Below, in pieces: positions 22,001-31,686 of a stretch of DNA of 64,000 nt. Positions within the stretch are counted from its first letter, which is position 1. Each line of letters begins with the position of its first letter. The translations under genes were made by a program, and so were the position numbers. Location of the stretch: the NCBI GenBank assembly GCA_946902875.1, contig OX336343.1, forward strand, positions 4,515,754 to 4,579,753, in the 5' to 3' direction. The stretch is from Nematopogon swammerdamellus. Taxonomy: Eukaryota > Arthropoda > Insecta > Lepidoptera > Adelidae. Under the pieces are notes generated by a model, which saw only the letters and a program-made list of their open reading frames with translations, was not told the DNA's origin and searched no databases.

Positions 22001-22839
22001 ATTATTTATATTACATTTGGTTGTATTTATTGAATTTTTCTTTATTAAAATAAAGTGAATTAAATTCACGAAATGCCTTAGTGATAGGTGCCTAAGAGAA
22101 AGATTTAACTTTTTTTTTTGTAAAGTGTGAATTATTTTGTTCAAAATAAAATCGTCTACATAAATTAGTCGAGGAGTCTATTTTTCTGGTAGGTGTCGAA
22201 AATTTTCATATACATACAACATACATATATACATACATACATGTATAGGTCTATATGAAGAGGAAAACAAATTCAAATTACAAATTAATTTGTAAACGCG
22301 CAGTGTCTATATTCTTTGCGATGCTATTGTGTCATGTGATTTTATGTATTAAATGTGAACATACGTTGTTAATTATATAATATTGAACTTTTAATAGAAT
22401 TTACAACAATTATAAAAAATATTAATGTCTAATTGCACTAAAGTAGCTCACCGCTGGGCCTCAGACACCGCAGTATTTGTCCTCGGAGCTGCTCAACCGA
22501 AAACAAAAGAATCATTTGAGCTACGAATGTGTATGCCAGTCACCGCTGATGAATAAACTGACATTTTCATCAGTTCTGATTTTCTCAAATTTATTCCTAA
22601 AGCACTGACTTATGCAGACACCAAAGTTGGAATGATAATTTATTTAAAAAAAATCTAATGTCTCTAAGGTCTATTAGGAAAATGTAATGAGCATCGCAGT
22701 AATAGGCCGTCAATCTCTAGGAATAAATGTTTTATTTGCAGGCGCATTTGGATATGATCCATGTTTTCGTCAACTGCCATTTTGGAAGGCAGAATGCCTT
22801 TTTATTATGTATTTATTTTCACGTTTTTTGTCGTTTTGA
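19066..22839. other. Intergenic region downstream of the glycosyltransferase gene
   Basis: No gene is visible. It contains a 203-bp hairpin (19523-19725), an unspaced AT-rich tract (about 20390-20560), a pair of 33-bp perfect inverted repeats (20928-20960 and 21280-21312), and repeat fragments at 21340-21510 (related inverted at 42150-42262) and 21570-21720 (related at 48350-48500). I could not find a clear AATAAA for the glycosyltransferase transcript. Confidence 0.5.
19523..19725. repeat. 203-bp foldback (hairpin) element
   Basis: Left arm TTTTACAAAGGCACGAGGGG and right arm CCCCTCGTGCCTTCGTAAAA are inverted copies. Complementarity extends over about 60 bp per arm, including a CCGCGCGGGGCTCAGTAG block, with a central GC-rich loop. 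It lies 458 bp past the glycosyltransferase stop codon, so it may be in the 3' UTR. Confidence 0.75.
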
Positions 22840-23127
22840 TGCCGTGTCAGAGCGTGGATTAAAATCCGCTGCGTGGTGCGATGCCGTGTCAGAGCGTGGA
22901 TTAAAATCCGCTGCGTGGTGCGATGCCGTGTCAGAGCGTGGATAGAAATCCGCTGCGTGGTGCGATGCCGTGTCAGAGTGTGGATTAAAATCCGCTGCGT
23001 GGTGCGATGCCGTGTCAGAGCGTGGATTACAATCCGCTGCGTGGTGCGATGCCGTGTCAGAGCGTGGATTAAAATCCTCTGCGTGGTGCGATGCCGTGTC
23101 AGAGCGTGGATAGAAATCCGCTGCGTA
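22840..23127 (+). repeat. 42-bp tandem satellite, block 1 (about 7 copies)
   Basis: Head-to-tail units of 42 bp built on GATGCCGTGTCAGAGCGTGG followed by ATTAAAATCCGCTGCGTGGTGC. Copies differ by single bases (for example ATTACAATCC, ATAGAAATCC). Because 42 is divisible by three, open frames run through both strands; they are not evidence for a gene. Confidence 0.9.
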
Positions 23128-23560
23128 TTATTATTATTATTTATAGCACTAACAGCTTGAAGCTGATGCGTGCATATCATTTTTTTTTTCTTCAGAGTGC
23201 ACTTGTTTTAATTTAATAAGTCCTTTTTTTTTAGGCTATTTACATTATATTAGTGAATTTTTTTTTTCTTTTTTTTTTCTTTATGTGTTTATCTAACTGG
23301 TTTTTAAATCCATTTACACTTTTAGCACTTATGACCTCCTGCGGTAGTTCGTTCCAAGAGTCCACAACTCTGTTCACCAAGAAGTGTTAGAATGAAATGC
23401 TGAGCGGTTTAGCTTTAAGCTGTGTCCTCTAAGATGTGCATTGGTATTTTTTGTGAACATTTCTTTGAGATTTGGCAAGTCATAGTAGTCATTGAGGATT
23501 TTGTATGTTTCAATGAGATCTCCTCATTGACGACGCTCCTGCAATTAAGTTTAGTTATTT
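23128..23560 (-). mobile_element. CR1-type LINE 3' fragment abutting the satellite
   Basis: On -, the C-terminal RT tail (LRGHSLKLNRSAF..., then NELPQEV-like residues with damage) is followed by a 3' UTR and a short (ATT)n tail that directly meets the satellite at 23127. Its 3' UTR has a stretch like the large CR1 element (CTAACAGCTTGAAGC versus CTGACAGCTAACAGC). Confidence 0.72.
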
Positions 23561-23989
23561 TTATTGTTCGAGTCTGGCTATGAGCTCAGTGTACATAATG
23601 GGATACAGTTGCTTTCGCGAGTCATGAGCACAGATGGGCATTGGACTAACATTGCACGCAAGTGTATAGTAGTCGAACGACGCGTGTGAGCCCAATAGGC
23701 GACGAGCGTCGACTGTCGCTTGACGCGTGAAGCGTCGGCGCCGTCGACGTCACATCCCATCAAACCGACAAATGAAAAGTGTGGTCATGACTCGTGAAAG
23801 CATGTACGTAGTTAAAAAAAATCTAATTGTGTTATTATTTCGACACATGGTAGAAATGTCAACTGATGGCAGTGCCGGCCAGCTAGCTTACTATCAAACA
23901 TTGCCTTAGTATGTTTAGTTGAACGTTGAGGGGTCAAAATGTATCGTTTTGTAACCTAAGCAGCCTAGCACGCACTGCAAATATTATCC

Positions 23990-24597
23990 GCGATGCGGTG
24001 TCGGGACACGGATTAAAATCCGTCGCACGGTGTCAGAGCGTGGATTAAAATCAGCTGCGCAGTGCGATGCGGTGCCAGAGTGCGGATTAAAATCCACCGC
24101 GCGGTGCGATGCCGTGTCAGAGCGTGGATTAAAATCCGCTGCGTGGTGCGATGCGGGGTGAGAGCGTGATTTAATGTCCGCTGCGCGGTGCAATGCAATG
24201 CCAGAGTGCGGATTAAAATCCACCGCGCGATGCGATGCCGTGTCAGAGCGTGGATTACAATCCGCTGCGTGGTGCGATGCCGTGTCAGAGCGTGGATTAA
24301 AATCCGCTGCGTGGTGCGATGCCGTGTCTGAGCGTGGATAGAAATCCGCTGCGTGTTGCGATGCCGTGTCAGAGCGTGTATAGAAATCCGCTGCGTGGTG
24401 CGATGCCGTGTCTGAGCGTGGATAGAAATCCGCTGCGTGTTGCGATGCCGTGTCAGCGTGGATTAAAATCCGCTGCGTGGTGCGATGCCGTTTGAGAGCG
24501 TGGATTACAATCCGCTGCGTGGTGCGATGCCGTGTCAGAGCGTGGATTACAATCCGCGGCGCTGTGCGATGCGGTGCCAGAGCACGGATTGAAATCT
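23990..24597 (+). repeat. 42-bp tandem satellite, block 2 (about 14 copies)
   Basis: Same unit as at 22840, more divergent at its left edge (units with CGGTGCCAGAGTGCGGATTA) and more regular from 24230 on. The 430 bp before it (23561-23989) has no recognised feature beyond a CpG-rich stretch near 23690-23760. Confidence 0.88.
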
Positions 24598-24973
24598 GCG
24601 TGATAGTATTCGCAGTGTGTCCTAATCAGAATTTGGCAAGCCTAAAGCTCTCCAAATTCTACCTATACATACATTGATTTTATAAGTAAGTATACGCAAA
24701 TGAAAATAATTTGTATAAAAAGAAATGATCATTTCACCAAAGTACGGTTTGAGACCAAACTATAGATGGGATCATACGATGAGAAAATAATCGACTAATC
24801 AACTTTTATCCTGAAATTGTTTTTGTGATCTTTATTTTGGAAAATTTATTACTTACTCAAATGTTTCAAAAGTGTTTTACTCCCTTTGTATTAAATGTCT
24901 TATTTATACTGATTTGTAATGATGAAACTCATCAGAAAGGCTGTTGTTAAGTGCTTTTAATTAGTAGAAGGAA
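24598..24973. other. Unassigned AT-rich spacer
   Basis: Between satellite block 2 and the RLE LINE 3' end. Nothing recognised. Confidence 0.5.
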
Positions 24974-27900
24974 GAAGGTGTGGATCTAAGCTTACGATGG
25001 CTTCACCGAACATATCCGGGCCCATCGGCAGTAGAGGAGGGTATTAATCGAGGCCGGGACTAGCGAGTGGCCACTCTAAATTTCCCGCGCATGCTTCACG
25101 TTTCGGCTCGCTGCAAGCCCTCGTCAGCTAGTCTGCGTTGACTAGGACGCGGGGAAACCACCAGTCCCGCTCTCGACCTCCCTCTCTCTACCTATCCATA
25201 TTCTGTAGGATGCTTCCAGTGACGTTTTCGAAGCTCTCTCCATATATGAGCTTAGCGTCGATCTTGGGAGCCCTAGATTCTTGAAGAGACTGTAGAGCGA
25301 CTTCGCTGGTAGTCCCCTTGCTCCGACTTCCACAGCGAAGAGATCAGTCTTGAATCCGTTTCTCACAATCCGGTCTACTAAGTTGCAGTACTTGTTAAGT
25401 TTGATGTTGTGGTCCTTCGGTATGTTACTTTCCCATGGAACTGTAAGTTCAACAAGTACTACATGCTTTGTCGCTTTTGAGAATATGAGTATATCCGGTC
25501 TTAATGCTGTGGTACAGATTTCCGAAGGCATTTGGTAATGCTTCTCATGTGTGTCCATCAACAATTCCCAATCCTTTGCTGCTCCCAAAATTGAAGAAGG
25601 TTTAGTCCTATCTTTGGGCAGCTTATTGGCTCCAGGTTTCACAAAGTTGACCTTCTGGAAGCCGCTACTGGTTTGCCCTTTCCTGGTCCGTGCAATTGAC
25701 AGGTTGATGGCCTCTCTGATGATTTGGAGGACTTTGTCATGACGGTAGGAATACTGGCCTCGCTCAAGTAGTATTTTGCACCCGCATAACAAATGTTTGG
25801 CCGTGCCTACGAACTCCTTACATGACGGGCATAGTTTATTTGTAGATTTCCCCCATCTAACTAGGTTACTCGGGTCGGGGAGAGTAAGCTGGAATGCATT
25901 TAAGTAGAACTTAAGCAGCTCAGGGGACCAGTTGTATATTATGGATTTCCACTTCAATGCAGGAGGGATGCAGAAGTCACCCACTGTTAGCCAATCATTC
26001 TGCATTTCTAGGTTTAAGGCGTGAAGTTTGAAGCCTTGTTCCATGTCCTCTTGAGCAAAACCTTTCAGTATTTCTTTATCAGACTTTGCTGTTTCTATGC
26101 CCAATCCAGATCTATTGGTGCGTGTACCAACTTGGAATGATTTGTAGAAGTCGAGTCTCGATTCCAGTTCATCTGATAGTGATGTGTTGGGTAAGGCTTG
26201 AATAGCGCTATCATTGGAGTCTTTGAGTATACATCGTTTGGCTATTCTCGCCTTTTGATAAAATATCGACGGTTTCTTAATGTTCAGTCCAAAGTTATTG
26301 TGAGATCTGTATAGCGTTGACGAGTCAGCCGGGTGAGCCAGTCCAAACCATGATTTCAGGAATCTGGTCACATACGAGTCTAATTTAGTCAGGTTTTGCT
26401 TTGTGAAGTCGTAGACGAGAAATGGCCATGAAAGTTTTGATGTCAGGTAGTTATCGTAAATCCATGCCTTTTGTGTACCCAGGAGGGGAAGATTGTCAGT
26501 TTGGCGGAGGCTCTCTTCGAAAAGTTGGACAATATCATCAGTAGGATGCTCCTTTCCTCTGCTGGTGATCCTTTTGCCCAAGAATTTAAAAGGAGCTTCA
26601 TCAGCCACGGTTGCGATTGGTTTTCCGGCTACTGTCAAACCTGGATTGCTCGAGGTAAACTTTGAACCTTTCCTGGTTAAGCTCAAACAGTAGCACTTCG
26701 CTGGTTTTATCTTCATCCCTTTGGTCCATTCACAATAGTCATCCACCACCTTAAGAAGCGACTGATTTTGTTTTGGATTGCGGGTTAACAGCGTAATATC
26801 ATCCGCAAATGCCAGGATGGCCGCCATATATGTGTCTCCATATTTGAACCTGTATCCCCATTTCTTTTCTTTTACGACAAGCGTATCAATTAGAATGTTG
26901 ATAACAATGTTAAATGTGACAGGAGAGAGGCAGCAACCCTGGAAAAGTCCTATGCCGTAACGAATTTCCGGTGTCTTCTCCGTTTCGCCTTTTACTTGTA
27001 TTACAAAGGAAAGTTTTTTGTAGTAGGAGGCTATTATATTACAGATCAGAGGTGGCACATTATACCACTCTAGCGCCTTTAATAGTAACTCATGGCGCAC
27101 CGAACCGAAGGCGTTTTCAAAGTCTAACCACGTGGCAGTTAATTGTCTCTCATTCTTCCTTGCATCTCTAAGACATTCAGTCAGCAAAGAATTATGTTCG
27201 AGGCACCCTGCAACTCTTGGGAGAAAACCTTTTTGGTACTTCTTCGGTAAGTAGTTGTTGGTACACATGTGTTTGAGTAGTCTGGCCTGTATAATGGAGA
27301 AGAATATTTTCGAAATTGTGTTCGTAAGGGCTATAGGTCTAATATCCTTGGGATCAGTAACTTCTTTCTTTTTTGGTAGAAGAACAAACACGGCTTTACC
27401 AAGACAGTCTGGCACTTCTCTGTTCGTCCAAATTCTTTTGTAGATGTTCAACATGTGTTTCCGCACTGATGGACATTTTTTGTATATGATGTATGGTATG
27501 CCATCGGGTCCCGGGGCGGAACTATTTGGTTTCCTTTTTATGTGGTATTCCAGCTCTTCCATCGTCGGTGAATCAGCATCAAATGCTAGAGCAGGTTCTT
27601 TGGGTTTTGGAGCTGGTGGATCCCTGTAAGTTATATCTGCCTCCGGGGTGGTATATGTGGATTTAAAGTAGTTGAACATCTCGTCCGTACTTAACCTAAT
27701 TGTACCCTGCTGTTCCTTAAAAGCTTTTTTGGCGAAATAAAAGGGGTTCTTCTCGAAAGCTGCTATATTCTGAGCCTTTCGAAATTCATTGCCAGCAACC
27801 GTAATTTGCTCAGATACTTTCTGGATGAGTTTTAGGATAGATCTCATCGCTCTGGCTAATTGGTGGCATAGATTTCTGTCTCCTGAGGCTTTAGCCTTCC

Positions 27901-28612
27901 TTAGCTGCTTTATCAACTCTCTCTTCCTTCTCCTAAGCTTTGCTTTGAAAGTGTTTTCTCTTTCCATTGGGTTGTGGTGATAGCGAACAGGGTACAATTC
28001 GGAGAAGTAATTGTAAATTGTTCCCTGGAAGTCATACAGCTGATCTTCGGGACTCTGCCTGCAGCCTGGGAGGTCAAGTCTTTCGGCTAGGCATCGATCA
28101 TGTTGCTTCCAAGTGGTCTCGGATATGCTCGGTAAGCTTAGTCGGTCTCTGGGCGAAAATGCTTCATGGTGAGAGGAAGGTTGCGCAACACTTTGTGACG
28201 TGTGAGGTTGTACTCTGTCAATAGTGTCAGGTGGAGAACTTACAGGCGCTTTCTGCCCTGCTTCACTGTCGCTATGTTTCTCCTTCACGTGCTTTTCTAG
28301 CCAGATTTTTCGCTTATATTGTTTCCCACACTTCGAGCATTTCAAGTCCATATTCATGCCAAGGTTGTCAGAGATATCGATCGGTGAGCGGTTCATCCTC
28401 CCTCCCTCTCGGACCGCTCTGAGGGTATTTACTCTTTTGACTGTCGTAGCTTTTATTTCCTGGCGCGGCTTGCTAGGCCTAACGCCCGTCTGTCTCTCCA
28501 GCGTCACCAGTCTTTCCCGGTCGTCAAATGGACTTTCCCATTCGTCAACGGTCTTTCCCGGTCGCCAGCTGTCTTTCCAGCGTCATCCCGTCTCTCCGGG
28601 CTGTCTTGTTTC
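24974..28612 (-). mobile_element. RLE-type (R2-superclade) LINE, apparently full length (copy A)
   Basis: The - strand element runs from 28612 (5') to 24974 (3'). It has a leader with several degenerate 22-bp repeats, one long ORF and a 168-bp 3' UTR ending CCACACCTTC. The 5' end abuts the 3' end of copy B (28613) without a spacer. No 28S rDNA flank is visible, unlike canonical R2. The lack of internal stops and the near identity with copy B mark it as very young and possibly active. Confidence 0.88.
25142..28396 (-). CDS. R2-superclade LINE polyprotein: C2H2 finger, RT, CCHC, restriction-like endonuclease
   Basis: Encodes the single protein of an RLE-type LINE, which nicks target DNA and reverse transcribes its RNA there. 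The frame is open to 28507; the first ATG is at 28396 (1084 codons), and initiation further upstream at a non-ATG codon cannot be excluded. Residues counted from 28507: one C2H2 finger (C57, C60, H73, H78), a basic linker, RT with LDFENAFGSVRHELL, GIGLFQGCCLSP and the catalytic AFADDITLL box, a CPSC...HLLCGC CCHC knuckle, and the endonuclease core RPDILIF...VVLVELTVPWE. A single N-terminal finger and these motifs fit R2/Hero-like clades. No stop or frameshift is seen. Confidence 0.9.
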   Translation of the reverse strand: MNRSPIDISDNLGMNMDLKCSKCGKQYKRKIWLEKHVKEKHSDSEAGQKAPVSSPPDTIDRVQPHTSQSVAQPSSHHEAFSPRDRLSLPSISETTWKQHDRCLAERLDLPGCRQSPEDQLYDFQGTIYNYFSELYPVRYHHNPMERENTFKAKLRRRKRELIKQLRKAKASGDRNLCHQLARAMRSILKLIQKVSEQITVAGNEFRKAQNIAAFEKNPFYFAKKAFKEQQGTIRLSTDEMFNYFKSTYTTPEADITYRDPPAPKPKEPALAFDADSPTMEELEYHIKRKPNSSAPGPDGIPYIIYKKCPSVRKHMLNIYKRIWTNREVPDCLGKAVFVLLPKKKEVTDPKDIRPIALTNTISKIFFSIIQARLLKHMCTNNYLPKKYQKGFLPRVAGCLEHNSLLTECLRDARKNERQLTATWLDFENAFGSVRHELLLKALEWYNVPPLICNIIASYYKKLSFVIQVKGETEKTPEIRYGIGLFQGCCLSPVTFNIVINILIDTLVVKEKKWGYRFKYGDTYMAAILAFADDITLLTRNPKQNQSLLKVVDDYCEWTKGMKIKPAKCYCLSLTRKGSKFTSSNPGLTVAGKPIATVADEAPFKFLGKRITSRGKEHPTDDIVQLFEESLRQTDNLPLLGTQKAWIYDNYLTSKLSWPFLVYDFTKQNLTKLDSYVTRFLKSWFGLAHPADSSTLYRSHNNFGLNIKKPSIFYQKARIAKRCILKDSNDSAIQALPNTSLSDELESRLDFYKSFQVGTRTNRSGLGIETAKSDKEILKGFAQEDMEQGFKLHALNLEMQNDWLTVGDFCIPPALKWKSIIYNWSPELLKFYLNAFQLTLPDPSNLVRWGKSTNKLCPSCKEFVGTAKHLLCGCKILLERGQYSYRHDKVLQIIREAINLSIARTRKGQTSSGFQKVNFVKPGANKLPKDRTKPSSILGAAKDWELLMDTHEKHYQMPSEICTTALRPDILIFSKATKHVVLVELTVPWESNIPKDHNIKLNKYCNLVDRIVRNGFKTDLFAVEVGARGLPAKSLYSLFKNLGLPRSTLSSYMERASKTSLEASYRIWIGREREVESGTGGFPAS

Positions 28613-31438
28613 GAAGGTGTGGATCTAAGCTTACGATGGCTTCACCGAACATATCCGGGCCCATCGGCAGTAGAGGAGGGTATTAATCGAGGCCGGGACT
28701 AGCGAGTGGCCACTCTAAATTTCCCGCGCATGCTTCACGTTTCGGCTCGCTGCAAGCCCTCGTCAGCTAGTCTGCGTTGACTAGGACGCGGGGAAACCAC
28801 CAGTCCCGCTCTCGACCTCCCTCTCTCTACCTATCCATATTCTGTAGGATGCTTCCAGTGACGTTTTCGAAGCTCTCTCCATATATGAGCTTAGCGTCGA
28901 TCTTGGGAGCCCTAGATTCTTGAAGAGACTGTAGAGCGACTTCGCTGGTAGTCCCCTTGCTCCGACTTCCACAGCGAAGAGATCAGTCTTGAATCCGTTT
29001 CTCACAATCCGGTCTACTAAGTTGCAGTACTTGTTAAGTTTGATGTTGTGGTCCTTCGGTATGTTACTTTCCCATGGAACTGTAAGTTCAACAAGTACTA
29101 CATGCTTTGTCGCTTTTGAGAATATGAGTATATCCGGTCTTAATGCTGTGGTACAGATTTCCGAAGGCATTTGGTAATGCTTCTCATGTGTGTCCATCAA
29201 CAATTCCCAATCCTTTGCTGCTCCCAAAATTGAAGAAGGTTTAGTCCTATCTTTGGGCAGCTTATTGGCTCCAGGTTTCACAAAGTTGACCTTCTGGAAG
29301 CCGCTACTGGTTTGCCCTTTCCTGGTCCGTGCAATTGACAGGTTGATGGCCTCTCTGATGATTTGGAGGACTTTGTCATGACGGTAGGAATACTGGCCTC
29401 GCTCAAGTAGTATTTTGCATCCGCATAACAAATGTTTGGCCGTGCCTACGAACTCCTTACATGACGGGCATAGTTTATTTGTAGATTTCCCCCATCTAAC
29501 TAGGTTACTCGGGTCGGGGAGAGTAAGCTGGAATGCATTTAAGTAGAACTTAAGCAGCTCAGGGGACCAGTTGTATATTATGGATTTCCACTTCAATGCA
29601 GGAGGGATGCAGAAGTCACCCACTGTTAGCCAATCATTCTGCATTTCTAGGTTTAAGGCGTGAAGTTTGAAGCCTTGTTCCATGTCCTCCTGAGCAAAAC
29701 CTTTCAGTATTTCTTTATCAGACTTTGCTGTTTCTATGCCCAATCCAGATCTATTGGTGCGTGTACCAACTTGGAATGATTTGTAGAAGTCGAGTCTCGA
29801 TTCCAGTTCATCTGATAGTGATGTGTTGGGTAAGGCTTGAATAGCGCTATCATTGGAGTCTTTGAGTATACATCGTTTGGCTATTCTCGCCTTTTGATAA
29901 AATATCGACGGTTTCTTAATGTTCAGTCCAAAGTTATTGTGAGATCTGTATAGCGTTGACGAGTCAGCCGGGTGAGCCAGTCCAAACCATGATTTCAGGA
30001 ATCTGGTCACATACGAGTCTAATTTAGTCAGGTTTTGCTTTGTGAAGTCGTAGACGAGAAATGGCCATGAAAGTTTTGATGTCAGGTAGTTATCGTAAAT
30101 CCATGCCTTTTGTGTACCCAGGAGGGGAAGATTGTCAGTTTGGCGGAGGCTCTCTTCGAAAAGTTGGACAATATCATCAGTAGGATGCTCCTTTCCTCTG
30201 CTGGTGATCCTTTTGCCCAAGAATTTAAAAGGAGCTTCATCAGCCACGGTTGCGATTGGTTTTCCGGCTACTGTCAAACCTGGATTGCTCGAGGTAAACT
30301 TTGAACCTTTCCTGGTTAAGCTCAAACAGTAGCACTTCGCTGGTTTTATCTTCATCCCTTTGGTCCATTCACAATAGTCATCCACCACCTTAAGAAGCGA
30401 CTGATTTTGTTTTGGATTGCGGGTTAACAGCGTAATATCATCCGCAAATGCCAGGATGGCCGCCATATATGTGTCTCCATATTTGAACCTGTATCCCCAT
30501 TTCTTTTCTTTTACGACAAGCGTATCAATTAGAATGTTGATAACAATGTTAAATGTGACAGGAGAGAGGCAGCAACCCTGGAAAAGTCCTATGCCGTAAC
30601 GAATTTCCGGTGTCTTCTCCGTTTCGCCTTTTACTTGTATTACAAAGGAAAGTTTTTTGTAGTAGGAGGCTATTATATTACAGATCAGAGGTGGCACATT
30701 ATACCACTCTAGCGCCTTTAATAGTAACTCATGGCGCACCGAACCGAAGGCGTTTTCAAAGTCTAACCACGTGGCAGTTAATTGTCTCTCATTCTTCCTT
30801 GCATCTCTAAGACATTCAGTCAGCAAAGAATTATGTTCGAGGCACCCTGCAACTCTTGGGAGAAAACCTTTTTGGTACTTCTTCGGTAAGTAGTTGTTGG
30901 TACACATGTGTTTGAGTAGTCTGGCCTGTATAATGGAGAAGAATATTTTCGAAATTGTGTTCGTAAGGGCTATAGGTCTAATATCCTTGGGATCAGTAAC
31001 TTCTTTCTTTTTTGGTAGAAGAACAAACACGGCTTTACCAAGACAGTCTGGCACTTCTCTGTTCGTCCAAATTCTTTTGTAGATGTTCAACATGTGTTTC
31101 CGCACTGATGGACATTTTTTGTATATGATGTATGGTATGCCATCGGGTCCCGGGGCGGAACTATTTGGTTTCCTTTTTATGTGGTATTCCAGCTCTTCCA
31201 TCGTCGGTGAATCAGCATCAAATGCTAGAGCAGGTTCTTTGGGTTTTGGAGCTGGTGGATCCCTGTAAGTTATATCTGCCTCCGGGGTGGTATATGTGGA
31301 TTTAAAGTAGTTGAACATCTCGTCCGTACTTAACCTAATTGTACCCTGCTGTTCCTTAAAAGCTTTTTTGGCGAAATAAAAGGGGTTCTTCTCGAAAGCT
31401 GCTATATTCTGAGCCTTTCGAAATTCATTGCCAGCAAC
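28613..31438 (-). mobile_element. RLE-type LINE, 5'-truncated copy (copy B)
   Basis: Identical in layout to copy A but truncated at 31438, inside the region N-terminal to the RT. By eye I found only two differences from A over about 2.8 kb (25769/29408 and 26048/29687), both synonymous. It stands upstream of A on the - strand, so the two form a head-to-tail tandem. The sequence at 31439 onward is unrelated to copy A. Confidence 0.88.
28781..31438 (-). CDS. RLE LINE polyprotein, partial (lacks N-terminal zinc finger)
   Basis: The frame covers RT, CCHC and endonuclease and is residue-for-residue identical to copy A in the shared part. The zinc finger and the start codon of the family are lost by truncation. 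A chance ATG in the flank at 31453 (five extra codons, MNGLM) opens the frame but is not the element's own start. Confidence 0.88.
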   Translation of the reverse strand, partial: VAGNEFRKAQNIAAFEKNPFYFAKKAFKEQQGTIRLSTDEMFNYFKSTYTTPEADITYRDPPAPKPKEPALAFDADSPTMEELEYHIKRKPNSSAPGPDGIPYIIYKKCPSVRKHMLNIYKRIWTNREVPDCLGKAVFVLLPKKKEVTDPKDIRPIALTNTISKIFFSIIQARLLKHMCTNNYLPKKYQKGFLPRVAGCLEHNSLLTECLRDARKNERQLTATWLDFENAFGSVRHELLLKALEWYNVPPLICNIIASYYKKLSFVIQVKGETEKTPEIRYGIGLFQGCCLSPVTFNIVINILIDTLVVKEKKWGYRFKYGDTYMAAILAFADDITLLTRNPKQNQSLLKVVDDYCEWTKGMKIKPAKCYCLSLTRKGSKFTSSNPGLTVAGKPIATVADEAPFKFLGKRITSRGKEHPTDDIVQLFEESLRQTDNLPLLGTQKAWIYDNYLTSKLSWPFLVYDFTKQNLTKLDSYVTRFLKSWFGLAHPADSSTLYRSHNNFGLNIKKPSIFYQKARIAKRCILKDSNDSAIQALPNTSLSDELESRLDFYKSFQVGTRTNRSGLGIETAKSDKEILKGFAQEDMEQGFKLHALNLEMQNDWLTVGDFCIPPALKWKSIIYNWSPELLKFYLNAFQLTLPDPSNLVRWGKSTNKLCPSCKEFVGTAKHLLCGCKILLERGQYSYRHDKVLQIIREAINLSIARTRKGQTSSGFQKVNFVKPGANKLPKDRTKPSSILGAAKDWELLMDTHEKHYQMPSEICTTALRPDILIFSKATKHVVLVELTVPWESNIPKDHNIKLNKYCNLVDRIVRNGFKTDLFAVEVGARGLPAKSLYSLFKNLGLPRSTLSSYMERASKTSLEASYRIWIGREREVESGTGGFPAS

Positions 31439-31686
31439 CATTAAACCATTCATTTAGTCTCTTCTCACTTACGGAGGTTGCATCACTTCTAGGCAAGCCG
31501 GTTGTGTTAACAAACTTTTATGAGTTTTTAACGAACTCAAAACATTTTTAGTATTATTTTGTTGTGTTGATTTCTTTCATTATTCTTTTCTGTTGTTTAT
31601 ACTATTTTTTATTTTTATTTATTTATTTATTTATTTATTTTAAACACTGACAGCTAACAGCTGGTGCGTGTATTCTGTTTATTAAT

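Noticed and set aside
22770..23180. 136-codon - strand ORF with repeated HALTRHRTTQRI units
   Set aside because: It is the 42-bp satellite read in frame and continues into LINE tail sequence. No start context or conservation can be argued.
22840..24597. Regular direct repeats resembling a CRISPR array
   Set aside because: Units are contiguous 42-bp copies with no unique spacers, in a eukaryotic genome. It is a satellite.
24974..31438. Canonical R2 insertion in 28S rDNA
   Set aside because: The flanks are an AT-rich spacer and a CR1 element, and no rRNA sequence is recognisable in the window.
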